Positions 18,480-24,257 of a DNA stretch of 24,257 bases are shown here, one piece after another. Source of the DNA: Phoronis australis (taxonomy: Eukaryota > Phoronida > Phoronidae); contig NMRA01001073.1 in the NCBI GenBank assembly GCA_002633005.1, positions 29,382 through 53,638 on the forward strand, given 5' to 3'. The stretch's first letter is position 1. Each line of letters opens with the position of its first letter. Made by a program: the position numbers and the translations under genes. The notes below the pieces were generated by a model that saw only the letters and a program-made list of their open reading frames with translations, had not been told where the DNA came from and did no database searches.

Positions 18480-21400
18480 CTGATTTTGCTTAAAATTAAT
18501 TAAGGGTTTCGGTTTTAGATGCCTGACCCAATTTTCCCAGAATTGATGATTGACCCCTAATTTTGCTTGCGTTCATAATTTCAGTTAATATGCTTTATCT
18601 TTGTCGTAGCATTTCAGCAATATGAAGAGCTTTTTAAGTGCTGAAAAGACAACAGTGGAAAAATATGTTCAGAAAAATCCGTTTTGAATAGACATGGCCT
18701 GGTGGATTGAAGACGCGGCACTTTCAAATTCATACGCATTAAAGCAGCTAATTTTGAAAACCTCAAAATTTGGTAGCTTATTTTGAAAGTGTCATGCAGT
18801 GATTTTGTGCGAGAGGGTTTTTTCCTTAAACACCAGTGACTGTAGATGCATGCATCAAGTATTCTTTTTGATTTTCAAATCCTGAATCCACTGTGGGCTC
18901 ACCTTATCAGCTCTACAGTACAATGAAAGTGCCAGTTAAGCAATCGCACGAAAAAGGGCAGGTCCATATAGGCGAGGTGGACAACCAGTGGCGCGTGCTA
19001 CTAGAGTAGATGTAGCGTATGGTAACGTACAGACTTGATGACGAATTTGTTGCAAGGTATTAAAATTAACAAGTGTACTAGGAAAAAGCACAGTACCCTG
19101 AGTAATGAGTCTTCGAAGGGTCGACGCTCCTCATATAAAGCCTGTATAATGTTCTTTCGGAGTAACATTCGCGTCTCAAAAAGAAAGCAATCCATTTCAT
19201 TTATACGGAAAACCTTGTTTTTGTTAACTGATAGTTCAAACTTTATTTTAATTTCGACAGTGGAGCTTGCGTTTTGATTGTCTCTTAAACGAATTTGACA
19301 CCCGATTTGTTGAATATCACTTCGTTTGAAATAATACGAATTACAAATGAGACAGATTCGAGACAATGATTTCAGGAACAATATATTGGGTCTTTATTAT
19401 GGAATTTTAGTCACATTGGGGTAGTAAGAATTAAACTGTTGCAACTCAGTCCACAATAACAATATTTCTGTCAAAGCCGTCTAGCAAAATATGTTAAAAG
19501 ATGTGCTGTGTTGCATAACATTTCAAAATTATCCGCTGGATCAGTTTGGTTGTTGGATGACGTCTGGTGCATTGTATAGCAATAACAACGTTTCACGTGA
19601 TAATGCCACGTCATCATTGCAATGAAGCGTAAAACGTTTATGCAACTGGACCCAGTTTTACAAATACACGTGTAAGTGTCGAACTAGATTTGAAGCTGCC
19701 GCCAAACAAGGTTTAGTTTATTACATGTTTAACTAATTCAGTTATCGGATATGTTCAAACTTCTTGATGTGACACATTCCACGACACACAGTGGATGCAT
19801 ATACACATGTTTAAAGGTTAACTTGGATGTATTCCTTATCTCTCGTTCAAGTGGTTTCATTTGTGACATTGATAAATTATCCTGCAAGTAGTGTTGCGGA
19901 ATGTAAAGCTTCACCACGCGGATATTCCCCCCGGGACATCAAAGATGCTATGTCTCATTAAATTGTAGGTATGCAAACAAAGTGCTACTTTACAAATAAC
20001 CCAGATCTTCAGGTGTTCCGGAAGCCATTCAGGTACCAGTTACAGTTACAATCTTGCAAACGTCTCCTTTGTTTTTATGTAAATGATTATGGTAATATTT
20101 CATCGTCACCCTAATGAAACGAGGATATCAAATATTGATCTACTCTACTATTTCCAATTATTAGGTATCCTATGTGTGTGTACTCGTTTTTATTTGAGGA
20201 GTTTTCTTGAAAACTGACGTTTATTTACATATTGTTTCTTTTTCCGATAATGCTGCAGTTCTCAGGCTAGTCTCTGGGTGGCTCTTGGTACAAATTTGAA
20301 TATTCACGGTTTTAATGAGACAAAGCATCTATAAGATTACGTATACTCCTAACACCATCACCACGCCTATTGGAAAAATGTAGTTTTGAAATGAACATTG
20401 GATAGAGACGAAGTCCCCTGAAAATGAACAATAGATGGCTGATTGACTCGGGTGTGTTTGTAGGTTTTGCAATTGTGATATAGTTAATTAAATTGAAATG
20501 ATGCTTTCACACAAATCTTGTGTGTTTGTGGCAACCTTTCTGATAGAGGCATTTATCACAAAACAAAACAACTAAAACCCAATGGGGGTTGCTTCGGGAA
20601 CATCCAGTGTTTGTAAAAAATAAGCATTTTGTGGGGCTATCAGCATATGTAACCTTAAACGTGAAGATCATCGGCAAAAATTTTGCAATCTTGAGATCAA
20701 AAAATGACTGTTTTTGAGAAAAGTGTGATTCCCTATTCGTTTCCCGAAATTCAATACCACTGGAAGCTCAAAAACATGACGTTAATGCATGATCAATTCT
20801 TGATTCAGATTTTGGTCAGCGCAACTATTTGAGACCAACGTCCACTAGAAATTAGACGTAGCGTCCAAATATGGGAAAGGACGGACTTTTCGAGATGTTT
20901 GCCGCACATGTGTAGGTTTACCGTAAGTTTAACAATTTTGATAGACGGGGCAGAAAAGTTGGACGCGTCTCCCATAATCCGAACGTGCACAGATTCACAA
21001 ATGAGCTACGATGAACGTACCTTCGTCACATGTGCATTGTATCATCCGCGTATTTGAGGCAAAATGACTTCATAAAATCCGAGATTCCCCAAAACCACTT
21101 AGAAGAATGGTGTTTACATCATTAAATTTTATTTCAAATTTCAACGTTTGAAGAAATATCAACGTCAACACCAAACGCCAAAAAGTCATCTAACAAGAAA
21201 TCCAAAATGTGTAAATTCACTTGCAGCCTACATAAATGGATTGATAAAAAGCAGAACTCCAACACTAAATTCTAATAACAACTAACACTTTATCCAACAA
21301 CTAACACCTGAACATCAAACAAACAAAAGAACTTCCACGTTGGTAAAAACAAAACCCGTTATAAAACCAGTACACAAAACGGGCATTTTGATGAAGGCTC

Positions 21401-22215
21401 CAGAATATAATGCCGAAAAAATTTTGGCCTCTGATGGTGGAAATATATAGAGTATGCAAATTGCAATTCACACAGAGGCCGTGTGTCGTGCCTTGGAGCT
21501 TTATCCGGTAGTGTAGCTCATCGCAATCACAACGGAGGCTACGCAGGGTAAGAATTTGCTGGCACGGTCAGCTGACACTGCAAGAAGAAGTAAAAGGAAT
21601 GTGCACTTATTTGTTAGACTGACTGAAACAGCATGAATCAGACCAACTTACATGCAAGGTGTACTTTGCCAGGTAACCCTCATACTGTACTCAATATTCT
21701 GCACGTAAATGTACTCAACCTTGTCAATAAGATGTAGGGTAACGAAAGAGGTGGATTGGGTTAGTAAACTTAAAAGGTCCTCTTCTGGGGAGAGCCACTA
21801 CTTCGCATATATCATTTGAGAGTCGCCATCTATAACTGAAGGCATATCATTTCAAGCGTTCAAGCTTACTTAGATTTCCTTAGAGTGTAACGAATTCATT
21901 ACATAAAATGTGGACTAAAGGTCAACTGCTTTCTTTAACTGAAATTGCATAAAATAGTGAACGGCACACGCAATAGGCTCAGACTGTTTAGACGTGTGCA
22001 AGGCATCCAGACTACTATTCTCTCACGACGAAGTAAACACATTGGCCATCGTGTGTTGCAAATGCACTTTTGCTTCTTGACGGTACATAAACAATAATTG
22101 CAGGCGGTCTCATACACGTTTTAACACACTTGCTCAGGCCTCGTCTGTGAGCCCATTGCACTGATCATCCGGAACAACTTTATTCTTTATCACGGTTTGC
22201 TTAGAACTGACCTGA
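18480..22215. other. Gene desert, nothing convincing
   Basis: Nearly 4 kb of AT-rich sequence. The longest frames (19001-19381 minus, 126 codons; 19035-19277 plus) have no domain, compositional signature or flanking splice structure that suggests coding. A minus frame at 20805-20990 could start MGDASNFSAPSIK next to a gtaaac, but support is too thin. Confidence 0.5.
18719..18791. repeat. 73-bp imperfect foldback
   Basis: cactttcaaa at 18719-18728 pairs perfectly with tttgaaagtg at 18782-18791. Inside, agctaattttga pairs with tcaaaatttggtagct. It could be a small MITE remnant or a stem-forming element. Confidence 0.6.
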
Positions 22216-22221
22216 GGAATT

Positions 22222-22296
22222 GTCAGTCAGTGGGATTCTAACCCACTACATTGCGTAAACAGAGCGAGCACCTATCACACTAGGCCACACTGCCTC
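22222..22296 (-). repeat. tRNA-derived SINE head
   Basis: On the minus strand TGGCCTAGTGTGATAG forms a Pol III A box and GTGGGTTAGAATCCCAC (22230-22246) a T-arm with a perfect 5-bp stem and 7-nt loop, so the B box is intact. The two are spaced as in a tRNA. The acceptor stem does not pair (GAGGCAG against TGACTGA), so this is a SINE head or tRNA pseudogene rather than a working tRNA. Confidence 0.65.
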
Positions 22297-22463
22297 CTCT
22301 ATTGAGGGTAGAGAGATGTACATGTACACGTACAAGAACTGACCTTATTTGGAACTTTAGACTAACACAAGATTGTGATTTATTGTTTTTTTATATAAAA
22401 CTCAAAACACACCTAAGGCAGTAACAGTACAATCAAAGGTAGAGCAGTTCTAAACATTACAAT

Positions 22464-22500
22464 GGGGGTAGTGGGTCGAGGGGTGTGGGGTTCGAGGGGG
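22464..22500 (+). promoter_or_regulatory. G-quadruplex motif
   Basis: Five G-runs of 3-5 bases are separated by 3-5 bases: GGGGG, GGG, GGGG, GGGG, GGGGG. This satisfies the usual G3+N1-7 rule with one run spare. It is isolated in AT-rich DNA about 60 bp upstream of the right-hand family unit. Confidence 0.85.
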
Positions 22501-22827
22501 TTTCAGAACAATCCAAAATACTGGATTCGTAAGAGGTTTGCAGGTTAATACAAAAAGAAGCGTTAATGAATAAATGAAGTTAATGTTTGTTGTGAAAAAG
22601 GCGTTCATTTTACGTAATGTTAAGCTCGAATTTCATTGGGAACAAATTTTAATTTATACTAGACAAAAATGTATACATTCCTCTTCACCTTTGTTTCGAC
22701 GTTCGCTGATAAGAAAGTTTAGCAAATTCAGCTTGTCGTTAAAGCGATCTAGTTTTTACTTAATACTCTGCTATTTCTCATCAACGAACAGAATTAATGT
22801 TTAAATAAGGTAAAGATATTGACATAC

Positions 22828-22860
22828 CGGCTCCTTTTCCGCTTCCAGACTTATTGGCAC
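22828..22860 (-). CDS. 33-nt Gly/Ser/Lys mini-exon (phase 1-1), unit V
   Basis: Minus-strand segment between acceptor gatttatag and donor gtatgtcaat. Read in phase 1 it encodes GANKSGSGKGAG. It is one codon shorter than the 36-nt exons at 5156 and 13652, and keeps the same phase and the same donor. Length change by whole codons with retained splice sites is what selection on a coding linker would leave. The parent gene is unknown. Confidence 0.5.
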
Positions 22861-23104
22861 CTATAAATCAGAAATTAATTTCACCAACAGCATATTTATA
22901 AGTGAATGTTGGTGCGCAAGAACAACTACAAAGTAAAGGGATGAAAGGTCACAGTGTGGGCGTCACAAAAGCAACATTAGATAATCATTGGCAATAGTAA
23001 CATTTGTCGTTCGTTGAAACAGTTTGTTCAAATGCAGTCGTTTACTTAACAAGAAAAGTTCACTGTTTATTCATCAGAAAAATAAGCCTGCAGGACACCT
23101 AAAT

Positions 23105-23232
23105 CTAATCTGTGTCCGCGAAACCTGATTTGGTGGACGTCCTGTAGACCTCGGGTAAAGTGACATCGAGATTCTGAAAGAACGCCAGTGCAGCAATGCC
23201 AATGGTTGAGAACACCCGAACAATTGACAAAT
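23105..23232 (-). CDS. Hydrophobic exon-like segment with stop, unit V
   Basis: The segment starts after a good acceptor (gggttttttag) and in phase 1, the same phase the mini-exons leave. It reads LSIVRVFSTIGIAALAFF, then QNLDVTLPEVYRTSTKSG and FADTD before a TAG. The first 18 residues are hydrophobic enough for a membrane segment. Because it lies upstream of the mini-exon on the minus strand and ends in a stop, it would be the last exon of one gene copy, with the mini-exon belonging to the next copy, or it may use an internal donor (for example AAATCAG followed by gtttcg). The sister at 1287-1421 supports former coding use. The protein family is not recognised. Confidence 0.4.
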
Positions 23233-23686
23233 CTAAAAAACCCAGCAAACTCAAAGACAAATTCCTACACCGCAATGACGTTCGATGAGAATCATTCCTT
23301 TGATAAAGTGCAAAAGTTGACAAAGCCGGTGGACGAAGTTCTTCCTGACGGGTTACGCAGCGTGAATCGTATCTAGAGACACGGAGAATAGATTTGTCAG
23401 TCTCCAAGGAAATGTATGGATTTCACTATACCTACAACTAAGCACAAAGGTTTTAGCCAACTGGTGAATATATGAATGGGGACACGCCTTTAAAAGGACT
23501 TCCAAGCACCATAATAAACGGTAACATACATACATGTAAATAAAGATCATGCCTGTTCTCCTCAACTGGAACTGATATAAAAAATACCATCAGATTTTTT
23601 GATAAACGTGGTAGAATTGGAAGCGCAAGGAAACAACTACCATCAGGGCGGCCTCAGTAGTTTAAAGTCCTGGTCCCAAAATGTAC

Positions 23687-23960
23687 ATGTGGTTCCAGTA
23701 TCCGAAAACACTTACTAAATAAAATCTTATTTTCGACACCCTTTCTTTATATTCTTTTCACCTGTCTTGCCAAAAGCGATTTTAACAGTATTTAACCTTT
23801 TTCTGTGAGCGTATAATTACCGGCTGTCATCGGTTATTTCCGTACCCTCATTTCCGGCTCATCAGTTCAGGAACTTGTCCTGAATGCCGTCATTTTTTCC
23901 TTGTAACTGAATGTGCTACAGCTTGCTCGAAAAGTCTCCATTGGTTTGTTTTATTAGTAA
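23687..23960. repeat. 275-bp dispersed repeat, copy 2
   Basis: Same element as 2647-2922, with conserved ends and the conserved ttcagga/tcctgaa hairpin. Its right end abuts the LINE endonuclease sequence, so it either inserted there or marks a rearrangement joint. Confidence 0.75.
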
Positions 23961-23965
23961 CATCT

Positions 23966-24257
23966 CGTTATTTTGAATATCTTGTTTTATTCTTTCAAAA
24001 AAAGACGGCGAGTCCCTATTCGGACAATACGTATTAATTAGCGTAATTCTTGTCTCGTTAATAGTAATATCCAAAATTAATTTATTACCATTGTAGTCTT
24101 GCCTAATGTTATGTAATTTATACTCAAAAGTGTTCTTAAAGAGGATCGCCACTCCACGGGAGTTTGAGGAATTTGAATTGAAAAAACATTCATATCCCCA
24201 CATTGATCTAATATTGTTTTCTTCTCTCTTAGTAAAGTGTGTGTCCTGTAGGCAATA
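23966..24257 (-). mobile_element. Partial LINE (non-LTR retrotransposon) APE-type endonuclease domain
   Basis: The minus strand is open from the window edge and reads CLQDTHFTKREENNIRSMWG, then NSSNSRGVAILFKNTFEYKL, and ITLINTYCPNRDSPSFFERI. These are the LQE/DTH metal-site block, the SRGVAILF strand and the NxYxPN block of the AP-endonuclease domain of L1/Tx1-like LINEs, in the right order and spacing. The first catalytic acidic residue is Asp where Glu is usual. This enzyme nicks target DNA to prime reverse transcription. The expected GDFN block and everything downstream (reverse transcriptase) are missing, because at about 23960-23970 the sequence passes into the 275-bp repeat. The 5' part lies outside the window. 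A frame ATG at 24201-24203 is not the true start. The copy is truncated and presumably dead. Confidence 0.88.

Larger units (their letters stand above)
22560..23690 (-). repeat. Unit V of the gene-like family
   Basis: Contains a mini-exon (22828-22860), a block at 22861-22960 shared with 1030-1130 and 13690-13800 (aaattaatttcac, then ataagtgaat and ggtcac), and the hydrophobic exon-like segment at 23105-23232. A block near 23625-23655 (ccatcagggcggcctcagtag) matches 6297-6315. It lies 7 kb from the nearest other unit, so the family is dispersed as well as tandem. Confidence 0.6.

Noticed and set aside
19001-19381. 126-codon minus ORF
   Set aside because: No ATG-proximal signals, no domain, and composition like random AT-rich DNA.
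22222-22296. Functional tRNA gene on the minus strand
   Set aside because: T-arm and boxes are good but the acceptor stem does not pair; a SINE head fits better.
23105-23232. Resemblance of the hydrophobic exon to TM1 of GABA-B/family C receptors
   Set aside because: Only a short hydrophobic pattern fits; the conserved SSP-x-x-N block does not follow and no later TM exons in the right order were found.

Overview
This looks like non-coding to gene-poor nuclear DNA of an animal, most likely a marine invertebrate with a heterozygous draft genome. The evidence is spliceosomal-type mini-exons, a non-LTR retrotransposon endonuclease, tRNA-derived SINE heads, a THAP zinc-finger relic, minisatellites, frequent acatgta runs, and single-N contig joins at 11720, 12279 and 15580. 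There is no bacterial-type operon and no long intact ORF. The species cannot be named from this.

Layout. 1-290 holds a broken coding-like frame. About 480-2630, 4338-6990, 8180-8645, 13060-13917 and 22560-23690 are diverged, same-orientation copies of one multi-exon unit. Read on the minus strand, this unit carries tiny Gly/Ser-rich exons (36, 36 and 33 nt, all phase 1-1) and a short hydrophobic exon. It looks like an old, decaying tandem gene family. Between these, 2930-4200 is intergenic with a possible promoter and first exon at 4039. 7200-7520 has a CRE and a broken acidic coding frame.

7434-10090 and 12280-15357 are two near-identical copies of one segment. Each contains the same broken THAP-domain relic, one family unit, a SINE head and an unknown 74-codon minus frame. 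The second copy begins exactly at an N and lies within 12280-15579, the sequence between two N joins. A perfect 407-bp repeat also flanks the N at 11720. Both patterns suggest unmerged contig ends or haplotypes rather than true biology, and this should be settled before any copy-number claim.

15960-18480 holds a possible short + strand first exon, three ~425-bp tandem repeats and a 62-bp minisatellite whose units can fold into hairpins. 18480-22220 shows no convincing gene. 22222-22500 has a tRNA-derived SINE head and a G-quadruplex motif. The window ends in a minus-strand LINE endonuclease that runs off the edge and abuts a 275-bp dispersed repeat also seen at 2647.

No complete, confidently functional gene is present. 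The most interesting content is the mini-exon family, the THAP relics and the assembly-duplication signature.
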